From JADJPO01 sp046330955 (GTDB taxonomy: Bacteria > Actinomycetota > Actinomycetes > Actinomycetales > Kineosporiaceae): DNA of 64,000 nt. This document shows, one piece after another, positions 17,801 to 26,302 of the stretch. The stretch is from NCBI GenBank assembly GCA_046330955.1, contig JAXLRT010000012.1, positions 1 to 64,000 on the forward strand, read 5' to 3'. Both the position numbers and the translations under genes were made by a program. Below the pieces are notes generated by a model. It did not search any database, was not told the DNA's origin, and worked only from the letters and a program-made list of their open reading frames with translations. How positions within the stretch are numbered: the first letter of the stretch is position 1; each line of letters begins with the position of its first letter.

Positions 17801-19778
17801 ATCGAGGGAGAGCGGAGCACCCGCTGAGCACGGCGAGGCCCAGTCCGTTGAGTCCATGGAGTCCGTTGAGTCCATGGAGTCCGTCGAGTCCGTCGAGTCC
17901 GTCGAGTCCGTCGAGTCCGTCGAGTCCGTCGAGTCTCCCGAGGCAGCGGACGGCAGGGTGCCCCCGGTGGCGGCGGACGTCGTCCAGGGGTGGTTGTCGG
18001 CCCTCGAGGGTTCCCGGCGGGTGATCCGGGTGCGGATCGCCGGTCAGGAACGGTGGGCCGCGGTCGAGGACGCCGGCCGGTTGCGCGACGCCCTCGGCAC
18101 GCCGTTGCCGGTGGGGGTGGCCGAGGCGTTCACCGAAGCGGTGGCCGACCCGTTGGGCGATCTGGTCTCACGGCACGCGCGGACCCACGGCCCGTTCACG
18201 GCCGCCTCGCTGGCGCAGCGTTTCGGGCTGGGAGTGGCCGTGGTGATCGAGGCGCTGCGTCGCCTGGTCGCCGCGGGCCGCCTGGCCGAGGGCGAGTTGC
18301 GGCCCATCGAGTGCGGCGGTGGGCAGGGCACCGACTACTGCGATCGCGAGGTGCTGCGAACCCTGCGACGCCGATCGGTGGCGGCGCTGCGCGCCGAGGT
18401 CGAGCCGGTCTCCGCCGCCGATCTGGCCCGATTCCTGCCGGCGTGGCAGGGCATCACCGATCATGCCGGGCGACTGCGCGGCGCCGACGGCGTGCTGCGG
18501 GCCGTCGAACAACTCGCCGGTGCCCTCGTGCCGGCGAGCGCTGTGGAGACGCTGATCCTGCCGAGCCGGGTGACCGACTACTCCCCCGCGCTGCTGGACG
18601 AGCTGCTGTCGAGCGGCGAGGTGCTCTGGGCGGGCCACGGTGCCCTGCCGGGAGACGACGGCTGGGTCAGTCTGCACCCCACCGACATCGCCCCGCTGAC
18701 GCTGGCGCCGCCCGATCCGCTGTTCACGACGGGCGAGCTGCACTCGGCAGTGCTGAGCGTGCTGAGCGGGGGTGGTGCGTTCTTCTTCCGCCCGCTGTCG
18801 CAGGCGGTCTGGCAGGCGTTGTCGGGTGTACGCCAGGACGTCTCGGCCGGGTTGGACGACGCCGCGCTCGCCGAGGCGCTGTGGGATCTGACCTGGGCCG
18901 GCCTGGTGACCAACGACAGCCTGGCCGCGCTGCGTACCCGGATGGCGGGCGGGCGTACGGCGCACCGCACCCGGCGCGCGCCACCGCGATCGCGCTACGG
19001 CGGCCGGTACGCGGGGTTGCGCGCTGCCCAGGCCTCGCGCGCGGCGGTCGGCGGGGTGTCGGGTCGCCCCACGATGCCGAGCCGGTCCGGGCCGCCGACC
19101 GTGGCCGGACGGTGGTCGCTGCTGCCCGAGCGCGAGGACGACGCCACGGTGCGCGGGCATGCTCAGGGCGAGGTGCTGCTGGAGCGGCACGGAGTGCTCA
19201 CCCGGGGCGCGGTGCTCGCCGAGGGCGTCGTGGGGGCCTTCGCCGGCACCTATCGCGTGCTGTCGGCCTTCGAGGACGCCGGCCGGGTGCGGCGGGGCTA
19301 CTTCGTCGAGGGGCTGGGTGCGGCGCAGTTCGCGACCACCGGCGCGATCGACCGGCTCCGCGCGATGGCCCGACCCATCGGGGACGACCCGCAGGCCAGC
19401 CGCCGGACGATCGTGCTGGCCGCCGCCGATCCGGCCAACCCCTACGGCGCCGCGCTGCCCTGGCCGCCGCGACCGGCCGAGGCCGGCCAGCACAAGCCCG
19501 GCCGCAAGGCGGGTGCGGTGGTGGTGCTGGTCGACGGCGGGCTCGTGCTCTATGTCGAGCGCGGAGGCCGGTCGCTGCTGTCCTGGTCGCAGGAACCGAC
19601 CGAGCTGCAAGCCGCCGCGGACGCGCTGGCGCTGGCGGTGCGGGACGGCGCCCTGGGCAAGCTGACCGTGGAGCGCGCCGACGGCGAGGGAGTGCTCGGC
19701 AGCGATCAACCGCTGGCCCGGGCGCTGGCCGAGGCCGGGTTCCGAGCCACCCCGCGCGGTCTGCGGATGCGGATCTGA
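14811..19778 (+). CDS. lhr: ATP-dependent helicase Lhr (large helicase-related)
   Basis: 3'-5' DNA/RNA helicase of superfamily 2 involved in DNA repair; mycobacterial Lhr is damage-induced. 1655 residues, close to the usual long form (about 1500), the excess being partly a low-complexity linker. Walker A APTGSGKT is at 41-48, DEVH at about 164-167, and the motif VI region LQRVGRAGHQ follows. Winged-helix, Lhr core and C-terminal domains follow. At residues about 1012-1042 a run of VES/MES repeats separates the core from the C-terminal half. GTG start at 14811 fits the conserved MLDRFSPATRDWF. nei follows by 12 bp, the same pairing as in mycobacteria. Confidence 0.95.
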   Translation: MLDRFSPATRDWFTGAFVAPTAAQLGAWQAISAGEHALVVAPTGSGKTLAAFLWAIDELARSPVPEQVTHRCRVLYVSPLKALAVDVERNLRAPLTGVRQAATRLGSPVPEVRVGVRSGDTPAEERRSFTRTPPDILITTPESLFLLLTSRAREALAGVGTVIIDEVHALAGSKRGAHLALSLERLDALLAAPAQRVGLSATVRPVEDVARWLGGAGERRVAIVQPPSAKVFDLSVVVPVPDMGDLDGLAPPGAPAPGRAAEPDLDLSGPAAGELRRPSIWPHVEERVVDLVGAHRSTLVFANSRRLAERLTARLNEVWTERLTGEAPLVDMVPAQVMAQSGAAAGAPPVLARAHHGSVSKEQRTIIEGELKAGRLPAVVATSSLELGIDMGAVDLVVQVESPPSVASGLQRVGRAGHQVGAVSRGVLFPKYRSDLVQTAVVVERMRDGAIEALRVPANPLDVLAQQIVAMLALDDWSVDDVEALVRRAAPFATLTRPVLEAVLDMLSGRYPSDEFAELRPRIVWDRLSGTLSGRPGAQRLAVTSGGTIPDRGLFGVFLAGESAMAGGSGGRSGGRRVGELDEEMVYESRVGDVFTLGSTSWRIEEITHDRVLVTPAPGQPGRLPFWHGDAQGRPAELGRAVGAFVREIVALDDAAARERAGAAGLDAWASDNLLAYLREQQAATRHVPDDRTIVIERFRDELGDWRVVVHSPFGAQVHAPWALALAERLRERYGVDVQAMPADDGIVLRLPDVEPMGFTDAADPIGAAEPIGAAELADLVMLEPGDVEALVTETLGGSALFAARFRECAARALLLPRRRPDRRQPLWQQRQRAAQLLEVASRYGSFPIVLETVRECLQDVFDVPGLVTLMRDLAARSVKIVEVTTPEPSPFARSLMFGYVAQFLYEGDSPLAERRAAALALDPALLSELLGRGEGASLRDLLDPAAVERTEAELQRLVPTRRLVGVEGVADLLRLLGPSSVDELCQRTLVEPWRGESRESGAPAEHGEAQSVESMESVESMESVESVESVESVESVESVESPEAADGRVPPVAADVVQGWLSALEGSRRVIRVRIAGQERWAAVEDAGRLRDALGTPLPVGVAEAFTEAVADPLGDLVSRHARTHGPFTAASLAQRFGLGVAVVIEALRRLVAAGRLAEGELRPIECGGGQGTDYCDREVLRTLRRRSVAALRAEVEPVSAADLARFLPAWQGITDHAGRLRGADGVLRAVEQLAGALVPASAVETLILPSRVTDYSPALLDELLSSGEVLWAGHGALPGDDGWVSLHPTDIAPLTLAPPDPLFTTGELHSAVLSVLSGGGAFFFRPLSQAVWQALSGVRQDVSAGLDDAALAEALWDLTWAGLVTNDSLAALRTRMAGGRTAHRTRRAPPRSRYGGRYAGLRAAQASRAAVGGVSGRPTMPSRSGPPTVAGRWSLLPEREDDATVRGHAQGEVLLERHGVLTRGAVLAEGVVGAFAGTYRVLSAFEDAGRVRRGYFVEGLGAAQFATTGAIDRLRAMARPIGDDPQASRRTIVLAAADPANPYGAALPWPPRPAEAGQHKPGRKAGAVVVLVDGGLVLYVERGGRSLLSWSQEPTELQAAADALALAVRDGALGKLTVERADGEGVLGSDQPLARALAEAGFRATPRGLRMRI
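17842..17937 (+). repeat. 9-bp tandem repeat inside lhr encoding VES units
   Basis: About ten consecutive units of GAGTCCGTC or close variants encode VESMESVESMESVESVES and so on. The first units use GTTGAGTCCATG and the last six are nearly identical, which suggests recent slippage expansion. All units are in frame. Confidence 0.9.
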
Positions 19779-19790
19779 GAGCAGGCGGCG

Positions 19791-20681
19791 ATGCCCGAGG
19801 GCGACGTGGTGTGGCGGACGGCGCAGCGGTTGCACGCCGCGTTGGCCGGGCACCGGCTCACGCTGTGGGAGCTGCGCTGGCCCTCGCTGGCGACCACGGA
19901 CCTGCGGGGTGGGCAGGTGCTCGACGTGGTCAGCGCGGGCAAGCACCTGCTGTGCCGCATCGAGCGCGACGATCGGCGGTTCACCCTGCACAGCCATCTG
20001 CGCATGGAGGGCTCATGGCACCTGCGGCGCGCGGGTACCGGGTCCGCAGTGTCCGGCCGCCGGCTGACCGAAGCCGACATCCGGGCCGTCCTCGGCACCG
20101 ACCAGTGGACGGCGATCGGCCACCGCCTGGGCATGCTCGACCTGGTCGCGACCTCCGACGAGCACACGCTGGTCGGCCACCTCGGCCCCGACGTCCTGGG
20201 GGCCTCCTGGGATCCCGGCGCCGTCGTCGCTGGTCTCGAACGGCATCCGACCCGCGCCATCGGTGACCTGCTGCTCGATCAACGAGTGCTGGCCGGGGTC
20301 GGCACCTTCTACATGGCCGAGGCGCTGTTCCTGCGCGGAGTGAGCCCCTGGACCCCGGCAGGACAGCTCTCGGTGGATCGGCTGGCTGCCCTGGTCGACC
20401 TGGTGTCCCGGTTGATGACCGCCAACCGGGACCGCGGCGTCCAGATCACCACCGGTGATGCCCGGCAGGGCCGGACGAACTACGTGCACGCCCGGTCGGG
20501 GCGGCCGTGCCGCCGCTGCGGCGGGATCATCCGCGTGGCGATGATCGGTGAGGCACCGCGCGACCGGACGGCGTTCTACTGCCCACGATGCCAACCCGGC
20601 CCGGCACCAGACGCCGACACCCCACCACCGGCGCCCCTGGGCGCCCGACGACGGGGTGAGGCGAGGATCAGGCGGCGCTGA
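19791..20681 (+). CDS. nei: Endonuclease VIII-type DNA glycosylase
   Basis: Fpg/Nei base-excision enzyme, 296 residues, removing oxidised bases and cutting the abasic site. The N-terminus MPEGDVVWRTAQRL has the catalytic Pro2 and Glu3. The helix-two-turn-helix region includes DQRVLAGVGTFYMAEALFLRG. The zinc finger is CRRCGG followed by FYCPRCQ near the C-terminus. Start at the ATG is forced because Pro2 must be exposed. It follows lhr by 12 bp and overlaps the end of the convergent clgR gene by 14 bp. It is closest in pattern to actinobacterial Nei2. Confidence 0.93.
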   Translation: MPEGDVVWRTAQRLHAALAGHRLTLWELRWPSLATTDLRGGQVLDVVSAGKHLLCRIERDDRRFTLHSHLRMEGSWHLRRAGTGSAVSGRRLTEADIRAVLGTDQWTAIGHRLGMLDLVATSDEHTLVGHLGPDVLGASWDPGAVVAGLERHPTRAIGDLLLDQRVLAGVGTFYMAEALFLRGVSPWTPAGQLSVDRLAALVDLVSRLMTANRDRGVQITTGDARQGRTNYVHARSGRPCRRCGGIIRVAMIGEAPRDRTAFYCPRCQPGPAPDADTPPPAPLGARRRGEARIRRR

Positions 20682-21015
20682 GCTGCCCGGCGGGCATCCC
20701 GGTGCCGAGATCGTCCGGAACCGTGTCCGGAACCCGCACGTCGTTGACGGCCAGACCGTCGCTCAGCCGGTCGGTCAGGCCCTCGGCCAGCGCGACCCGC
20801 TGGCTCACTCGGTGAAGTACCGAGGACAGCGGCACATCGAGGGCGCCGCAGATGGAGGCCAGCAATTCGCTGGAGGCCTCCTTCTGACCGCGTTCGACCT
20901 CGCTGAGGTAGCCCAGGGAGACCCGGGCGACCGAGGAGACCTCGCGGAGCGTGCGTCCCTGCTCGCGACGGGCGTCCCGCAGGACGTCGCCGATCTCTTG
21001 TCGCAACAACACCAC
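20668..21015 (-). CDS. clgR: Transcriptional regulator ClgR
   Basis: Small HTH (XRE/Cro) regulator of Clp protease and stress genes in actinobacteria. 115 residues with the helix-turn-helix at about residues 6-60: VLRDARREQGRTLREVSSVARVSLGYLSEVERGQKEASSELL. The end AGQLSAA resembles C-terminal degron signals, and ClgR in other actinobacteria is itself a Clp substrate. GTG start at 21015 follows GAGGAGGG. The 263 bp upstream hold no gene; TCGCCGTAGCGA at 21119-21130 is an imperfect palindrome that might be an autoregulatory site, though the spacing differs by one base from the consensus I know. Confidence 0.88.
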   Translation of the reverse strand: MVLLRQEIGDVLRDARREQGRTLREVSSVARVSLGYLSEVERGQKEASSELLASICGALDVPLSSVLHRVSQRVALAEGLTDRLSDGLAVNDVRVPDTVPDDLGTGMPAGQLSAA

Positions 21016-21278
21016 GGTTCCGCCCTCCTCTCGCTCCGTCGTCCCTGCTCAGCGCGTCGACTCGAGTCTCGACAACTGCGTCGACGTCCGGCGCCGCCAT
21101 CTGTAGCCCCACCGTACCTCGCCGTAGCGACAAGCGCCCGGATCGGCACGGCGGCGGGGCGTCGAGGGCACCGCCTGGCATTCACCCTGACTGCACAACC
21201 ACCGTGCCGTCCAGCCTGTTCCAGGAAGGCTCCGCGAGCAAGAGCTGTACGCCTTGGGCGCAAATGTGGGGCAGGAAC

Positions 21279-21581
21279 TCACTGATCCCCGGCGGCCTCC
21301 GCGTCCGCTCGAGCGAGCAGGGCATCGGCCTCGGTCAGCACCTGCTCGGCCCGGGCGACCTCCACCGCCCCGCCCTCCCCGGCCGGACTGCTGCTCCGCT
21401 GCCCCGCCACGGACGGCGCAACCGTGCTCGGCGCCACGGACCGCGACGTGGCGCTGCCCGCCGGGGCCGGACTCGCCGTCCGCGCCGGCCGCAGGCCACA
21501 CCCGGTCAGCGCCACGAGCGCACCGACCGCGATCACGGACGACGCGAACCCGGCCCGTCGAGCGGAGTGCCTCCGGCTCAC
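21279..21581 (-). CDS. Small putative lipoprotein
   Basis: About 100 residues. A basic start, a hydrophobic stretch (FASSVIAVGALVALTGCG) and a lipobox LTGC mark a lipid-anchored exported protein. The rest is a Ser/Pro/Thr-rich linker and a short alanine-rich helix (VEVARAEQVLTEADALLARADAEAA). The GTG at 21581 overlaps the TGA of the upstream secreted-protein gene (GTGA) and has GGGAGG ahead of it. Function unknown. It is likely to act with the upstream protein at the cell surface. Confidence 0.7.
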   Translation of the reverse strand: MSRRHSARRAGFASSVIAVGALVALTGCGLRPARTASPAPAGSATSRSVAPSTVAPSVAGQRSSSPAGEGGAVEVARAEQVLTEADALLARADAEAAGDQ

Positions 21582-21958
21582 TTGGTGCACACCTCCCGCG
21601 AGTCCTGCAGCCGGGCGAGGATGTCCGGCAGCGCGGCGGCCAGGTCCTTGCGAATGGCCACCCGATTCTCGATCAACCGGGCGGCATCGGCGTGGCCGGC
21701 CGCGCGGGCAGCAGCCAGGCGCGCCTCGGCGCGGGCGATGGAACCCCTGGTGTGGGCATCGGCGGCCAGACGCGCCTGGGCCTTCTCCACCCGGGTGATC
21801 CGATTCTCGATCCGGGCACAGGTCCGGCTCGTCACGGTCCCCGACGCCGAGGGGGCCGGCGTCGGCGACCCATCGGAATCGGCGGCAGCCACGGTGATCG
21901 GCCCGGCCAGCAGGGCCGCGGCCAGGGCGGGAACGGCGAGGGCAGAGAAGGCAGGCAT
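21578..21958 (-). CDS. Small secreted helical protein
   Basis: 126 residues. A signal peptide MPAFSALAVPALAAALLAGPITVAAA is followed by a linker and a charged helical domain with two cysteines, one in RTCARIENRITRVEKAQARL and one in SREVC near the end, which could form a disulfide. The helical part is coiled-coil-like. It lies 112 bp after a sensor kinase gene on the same strand and is coupled to a small lipoprotein gene. It could be a signal partner or target of that two-component system, but this is only context. Not recognised as a named family. Confidence 0.7.
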   Translation of the reverse strand: MPAFSALAVPALAAALLAGPITVAAADSDGSPTPAPSASGTVTSRTCARIENRITRVEKAQARLAADAHTRGSIARAEARLAAARAAGHADAARLIENRVAIRKDLAAALPDILARLQDSREVCTK

Positions 21959-22070
21959 CGCAGGTGTCCTCCGGTGCGGGTCCCCGTGAAGGCCGGGGAC
22001 GGCGAGCCGGCGAGGTTTCGCCGACACCCCAACGTTCGCGCGAGCAGGTGTCCGCTCCGCCCGGGAAATG

Positions 22071-23459
22071 TCAGGGGAATGTTCGGGTCGCCAACTCGAC
22101 CGCGAAACACACCCCGCCCTCGGCGGCCGACTCGGCCACCGCTCGCCCGCCCAGCCGGCGCGCGAGCTCGCCCACCAGCGCCAACCCCACCCCGGAACCC
22201 ACGGGCCGCGCCCCGCGATAGCGCTCGGTCAGCACCCCGCGGTCGAAGGCCACGGCCAGGTCGTCGGCCGACAGTCCGGGGCCGTCGTCGCGCACCTCGA
22301 GCCGGGCGCCGTCCGGCAGCGGCCGCACCGCCAGCACCACCCGTCCCCCGGGTGGCAGCACCCGCAGCGCGTTGTCGGCCAGGGCATCGATCGCCTGCCG
22401 GACCCGTTCGCCGTCCGTTACCACCACCGGCCCGGCCGCGGGCGCCTCGACCAGGCAGTGCACCCCGGCCGCGGTGGCGCGCGGCAGGAACGCCGCCTGC
22501 GCCGCGCGCAACAGCTGCCCGAGGTCGACCGCGGCGGCCTCCAGCCGGAAGTCGTCCGCCTCGAGCCGGGCCAACGCGAGCAGGTCCTCGACCCGGCGCT
22601 GCAGCCGTCCCGCCTCGGCCAGGATCACCTCGGCTGCCGGGGCGATCTCGTGCGGTGCCAGCACGCCGTCCGCCAGGGTCTCGGCGTGCCCGGCCACCGC
22701 GGTGAGCGGGGTGCGCAGCTCGTGGGAGACCGCCAGCAGGAACCGGCGCTGGCGCTGCTCGCTGACCGCGAGCGCCTGCGAGAGCCCGTTCAGCGCCTCG
22801 GTCACCTCGGCCACCTCACGCGGCCCCTGCGGCGTCAGCGCCAGGTCGCGTTCCCCCGCCGACAGGCGCCGCGCGCCGGCGGCCAACCGTTCCAGCGGGC
22901 GGGTGATGCTGCCCGCCAGCCCGAGACCGGCCAAGGCGCCACCGAGCAGGCCGAGCAGCCCACCCAGGACGACGCGGCGCCGCTGCGCGGTGGTCAGTCG
23001 CGCCGCGGCAGCCACCCGGCGAGCCAGCAGCACCGTGCGCCGTCCGGCCGGGCGCGCGGTCACCAGCCAGTCGGTGCCGGCGACACGCCGCTCGACCGCC
23101 GGCGCCCCGTCGGCGGCGGCTGCCGCGTCCTGCGCGGTGAACGGCACCGTGGTGGGTGGGCGCCCGGGCGAGACCACTTCACCCGCCCAGCCGGCCCGGG
23201 CATCCAGCCGGTTCAGCCGCGCCACCGCCCGGGCCGGGGAGCCCGAATCCGCCAGCGCGGCCAGGGTGTCGACCTCCTGGGTCAGGTCGGCCGCGGCCTG
23301 GTCCCGGTTGCCCAGGGCGATCACCCGGGCCATGCCCAGACCCGTGATCAACGACCCGGCCAGCGCCACCCCCGAGACCAGCACGACCACCCGGCGCCGC
23401 AGCGACCAGCGGGCGGCCCCAGCCGGACGAACCGGCCGGTCAGGCGGGCTCGACGGCAT
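22071..23459 (-). CDS. Sensor histidine kinase
   Basis: Membrane sensor kinase of a two-component system, about 462 residues. A first transmembrane helix (RRVVVLVSGVALAGSLITGLG), an extracytoplasmic domain of about 120 residues and a second helix (VVLGGLLGLLGGALAGLGLAG) are followed by HAMP, a HisKA domain with phospho-acceptor His in SHELRTPLTAV (about residue 245), and HATPase_c with NALR, DDGPGL and GSGVGLALV. The ATG at 23459 overlaps the end of the response-regulator gene by 20 bp. Downstream are two small exported proteins. The signal is unknown. Confidence 0.9.
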   Translation of the reverse strand: MPSSPPDRPVRPAGAARWSLRRRVVVLVSGVALAGSLITGLGMARVIALGNRDQAAADLTQEVDTLAALADSGSPARAVARLNRLDARAGWAGEVVSPGRPPTTVPFTAQDAAAAADGAPAVERRVAGTDWLVTARPAGRRTVLLARRVAAAARLTTAQRRRVVLGGLLGLLGGALAGLGLAGSITRPLERLAAGARRLSAGERDLALTPQGPREVAEVTEALNGLSQALAVSEQRQRRFLLAVSHELRTPLTAVAGHAETLADGVLAPHEIAPAAEVILAEAGRLQRRVEDLLALARLEADDFRLEAAAVDLGQLLRAAQAAFLPRATAAGVHCLVEAPAAGPVVVTDGERVRQAIDALADNALRVLPPGGRVVLAVRPLPDGARLEVRDDGPGLSADDLAVAFDRGVLTERYRGARPVGSGVGLALVGELARRLGGRAVAESAAEGGVCFAVELATRTFP

Positions 23460-24120
23460 ACCCGACCCCCCGCACCGTGCGCAGCCGTGCCGCGGTGCCG
23501 ATCTTGGAGCGCACCTGGGCGACATGGACGTCGACGGTGCGGGTCGGCGTCCCGGCGGGGTAGCCCCACACCTGGGTGAGCAACTCCTCGCGGGTGAACA
23601 CCCGGCCCGGGCGGCGCATCAGGAACGCCAGCAGCTCGAACTCGGTGGTGGTCAGGTCGACCCCGGCGCCGCCGGCCGAGGCGCGGCGGGTGGCCGGGTC
23701 GAGCACCAACTCGCCGACCGTGATGGCTGCCTCGGTGGCGACCGAACCACCGCGGCGCAGCACCGCCCTGACCCGGGCAACCAGTTCCCGCGGGCTGAAC
23801 GGCTTGGTGACGTAGTCGTCGGCGCCGAGCTCGAGTCCGAGCACGCGGTCGACCTCCTCGTCGCGAGCGGTCACGAACAGCACCGGCGTCCAGTCTCCGG
23901 CCGCCCGCATCCGCCGGCACACCTCGGTGCCGGGCAGGCCGGGCAGCCCGACATCGAGCACCACCACCGCGGGGCGATCACGCGTGATCGCCGCCAGCGC
24001 CGACTCGCCGTCACCGTGGATCGTCGCCGTGAAGCCGTCGCGCACCAGCGCACCGCGGATCAGATCGGCGATGGCCGGCTCGTCCTCCACCACCAGCACG
24101 AGGGGGTGCGTGTGCGACAC
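23440..24120 (-). CDS. OmpR-family response regulator
   Basis: 226 residues. The receiver domain has acidic pair ED (residues 12-13), phospho-acceptor Asp56 in VVVLDVGLPG, the switch Thr in FVTARD and Lys in TKPFSPREL. The C-terminal winged helix has LTTTEFELLAFLMRRPGRVFTREELL and RTVDVHVAQVRSKIG. GTG start at 24120 is four bases from the pgsA stop, so it probably shares the pgsA transcript. Paired with the overlapping kinase. Confidence 0.93.
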   Translation of the reverse strand: MSHTHPLVLVVEDEPAIADLIRGALVRDGFTATIHGDGESALAAITRDRPAVVVLDVGLPGLPGTEVCRRMRAAGDWTPVLFVTARDEEVDRVLGLELGADDYVTKPFSPRELVARVRAVLRRGGSVATEAAITVGELVLDPATRRASAGGAGVDLTTTEFELLAFLMRRPGRVFTREELLTQVWGYPAGTPTRTVDVHVAQVRSKIGTAARLRTVRGVGYAVEPA

Positions 24121-24123
24121 GGG

Positions 24124-24768
24124 TCAGGCCCGTTCGTCCCGGCGCTCACGCCGCGCGTCGCGCCGGTCTCGGGTGCGCTGACTGGTGGCCACCAGCCGCC
24201 CCGCCTTCGCCAGGTAATCCGCGCCGGTCACCACGGTGACCGCCACCGCTGCCGCCATGGCCCCGACCGCGATCAGGTGCCAGTTGCCGGGCAGCGGCAA
24301 CAGGTAGAGCGTGATCGCCAGGGCCTGCAGCGCGGTCTTGACCTTGCCGCCCCGCCCGGCCGGCATCACGGCGTGCCGGATCACCACGAAGCGCAACACG
24401 GTGATGCCCACCTCGCGGATCAGCACCACGGCCGTGACCCACCACGGCAGCAGGTCGAGCAGCGACAAGCCGACCAGCGCCGTCCCGGTGAGGGCCTTGT
24501 CGGCGATCGGGTCGGCGATCTTGCCGAGATCGGTCACCAGGTTGCGGCGCCGGGCCAGCTCACCGTCGAACCGGTCGGTCAGCCCGGCGATCACGAACAC
24601 CGTGGCGGCCGCCCCGCGCCAGGCGCCCGACCGGCCGTCCTCGTGCAGCAGCAGCCAGCCGAACAGCGGCACCAGCAACAGCCGGACGCCGGTCAGCAGA
24701 TTCGCGATGTTCCAGTTCGTCGCCTCGGGATGCGACGGCGTGGTCACCGGATCGACCCGATCGATCAC
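24124..24768 (-). CDS. pgsA: CDP-diacylglycerol-glycerol-3-phosphate phosphatidyltransferase
   Basis: Integral membrane enzyme making phosphatidylglycerophosphate. 214 residues. The CDP-alcohol phosphotransferase motif D-x2-DG-x2-AR-x8-G-x3-D-x3-D is visible as DRFDGELARRRNLVTDLGKIADPIAD. About five hydrophobic helices and a charged C-terminal tail follow. GTG start at 24768 overlaps the rimO stop (GTGA). In many actinomycetes the next gene is cinA; here it is a two-component system. Confidence 0.92.
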   Translation of the reverse strand: MIDRVDPVTTPSHPEATNWNIANLLTGVRLLLVPLFGWLLLHEDGRSGAWRGAAATVFVIAGLTDRFDGELARRRNLVTDLGKIADPIADKALTGTALVGLSLLDLLPWWVTAVVLIREVGITVLRFVVIRHAVMPAGRGGKVKTALQALAITLYLLPLPGNWHLIAVGAMAAAVAVTVVTGADYLAKAGRLVATSQRTRDRRDARRERRDERA

Positions 24769-26222
24769 CGGCGCACCTCGGCCACCAGGTCGGCGCCCTC
24801 GGCGGCCACGACCACCGCCGCGACCAGCTCCCCCGGGACGGCGCGCGCCGGCATCCCGTCGGCGTCCACCAGGCGGGTGGTGCCGTCGACGTCCGGACCC
24901 TGGTGGGCCGCCCGGCCCACCGGCCCGGCCAGTTCGTCGATCTCCTCGACCTCGTCGACCAGCACGGTGATCGCCTCGCCGACCCGGTCCTCGGCGCGCT
25001 GGGTGGTGAGCTCCTCGACCAGGTCGCTCACGTGGCGCACCCGCACGGCGATCTCGTCCTCGTCCAGGGCGCCGTCCAGGGTGGCTGCCTCGGTGCCGTC
25101 CTCGGGCGAGAAGCCGAAGACGCCCACCACGTCGAGCCGGGCCTGCTCCAGGAAGTCGGTGAGCACCTCGAGGTCGGCCTCGCTCTCGCCGGGGAAGCCC
25201 ACGATCACGTTCGAGCGGATGCCCGCGTGCGGGGCCAGGGCGCGGATCCGCTCGATCAGGGTGAGGAAGTCCTGCGACCCGCCGAAGCGGCGCATCCGGC
25301 GCAGCAGCGCGGGCGCGGCGTGCTGGAAGGAGAGGTCGAAGTACGGCGCGATGCCGTCGGTTCCGGCGATCACCTCCACCAGACCGTCGCGCAGTTCGGC
25401 CGGCTGCAGGTAGGACACCCGCACCCGGTCGATGCCCTCGACGGCGGCCAGCTCGGGCAGCAACCGCTCGAGCAGCCGCAGGTCGCCGAGGTCCTTGCCG
25501 TAGGAGGTCGAGTTCTCGCTGACCAGCAGCAGTTCGCGCACGCCGCGGTCGGCCAGCCAGCGGGCCTCGGCCAGCACGTCGGTCGGGCGGCGGGAGACGA
25601 ACGCGCCCCGGAACGCCGGGATGGCACAGAACGCGCAGCGCCGATCGCAGCCGGAGGCGATCTTCAGCGGCGCCCAGGGACGGCCGTCATGGTGACGGAT
25701 CACCGGTTCGGGCGGTGCCTCGGGTGCACCAGGTTCTCCGGGGGCCTGGCCCGCCGACCGGGCCAGCGGGCTGATCGGCAGCAGCAACCGCCGGTCGGAG
25801 GGCGTGTGCGAGGCCGGACGCTCCCCGTGCAGCACGGCGTCCAGGTGGGTGGCGAGCTGGGCGTAGCTGTCGAAGCCCAGGACGGCGTCCGCCTCGGGCA
25901 GCTGCTCGGCGAGTTCGGCGCCGTACCGCTCGGCCAGGCACCCGACCGCGACCACGGCCCGGGTGCGGGCGCTGCCGCCGTCCCGCAGGTCGGCCGCCTC
26001 GAGCAGGGTGTCGATGGAGTCCTTCTTGGCCTGCTCGACGAACCCGCAGGTGTTGACCACCGCGACGTCCGCCTCGGCGGCATCCTCGACCAGCTGCCAG
26101 CCCGCGGCGTCCAGCCGTCCGGCCAGCTCGGCGGAGTCGACCTCGTTGCGGGCGCACCCCAGGGTCACCAACGCCACGCGGCGACGTTCGCCCTCGACCA
26201 CGACCTGACCCGCTGCGGACAC
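24765..26222 (-). CDS. rimO: Ribosomal protein S12 methylthiotransferase
   Basis: Radical SAM enzyme that modifies an aspartate of ribosomal protein S12. 485 residues. The N-terminal motif VTLGCARNEVDSAELAG, NTCGFVEQAKKDSID and GCLAERYG carry the auxiliary cluster. The radical SAM motif CDRRCAFC lies near residue 190, and a TRAM domain ends the protein. SGCDRRCAFCAIPAFRG separates it from MiaB. Start GTG at 26222; a later valine start is possible. It is coupled to pgsA by a 4-bp overlap. Confidence 0.94.
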   Translation of the reverse strand: MSAAGQVVVEGERRRVALVTLGCARNEVDSAELAGRLDAAGWQLVEDAAEADVAVVNTCGFVEQAKKDSIDTLLEAADLRDGGSARTRAVVAVGCLAERYGAELAEQLPEADAVLGFDSYAQLATHLDAVLHGERPASHTPSDRRLLLPISPLARSAGQAPGEPGAPEAPPEPVIRHHDGRPWAPLKIASGCDRRCAFCAIPAFRGAFVSRRPTDVLAEARWLADRGVRELLLVSENSTSYGKDLGDLRLLERLLPELAAVEGIDRVRVSYLQPAELRDGLVEVIAGTDGIAPYFDLSFQHAAPALLRRMRRFGGSQDFLTLIERIRALAPHAGIRSNVIVGFPGESEADLEVLTDFLEQARLDVVGVFGFSPEDGTEAATLDGALDEDEIAVRVRHVSDLVEELTTQRAEDRVGEAITVLVDEVEEIDELAGPVGRAAHQGPDVDGTTRLVDADGMPARAVPGELVAAVVVAAEGADLVAEVRR

Positions 26223-26302
26223 CGGGTCAGCCTAGTGCGCCGTGACCACCCGGGGGCCGCGGGACGGGTTCGACGGCCGCGCCGATGAGCCGGGCCACCG
26301 CT

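Noticed and set aside
17842..17937. Short regular repeats considered as a possible CRISPR array
   Set aside because: Units are 9 bp without spacers and are in frame inside lhr.
21016..21278. Possible small genes between clgR and the lipoprotein gene
   Set aside because: Frames here lack ribosome sites and conserved-looking sequence; the region is better read as the clgR promoter.
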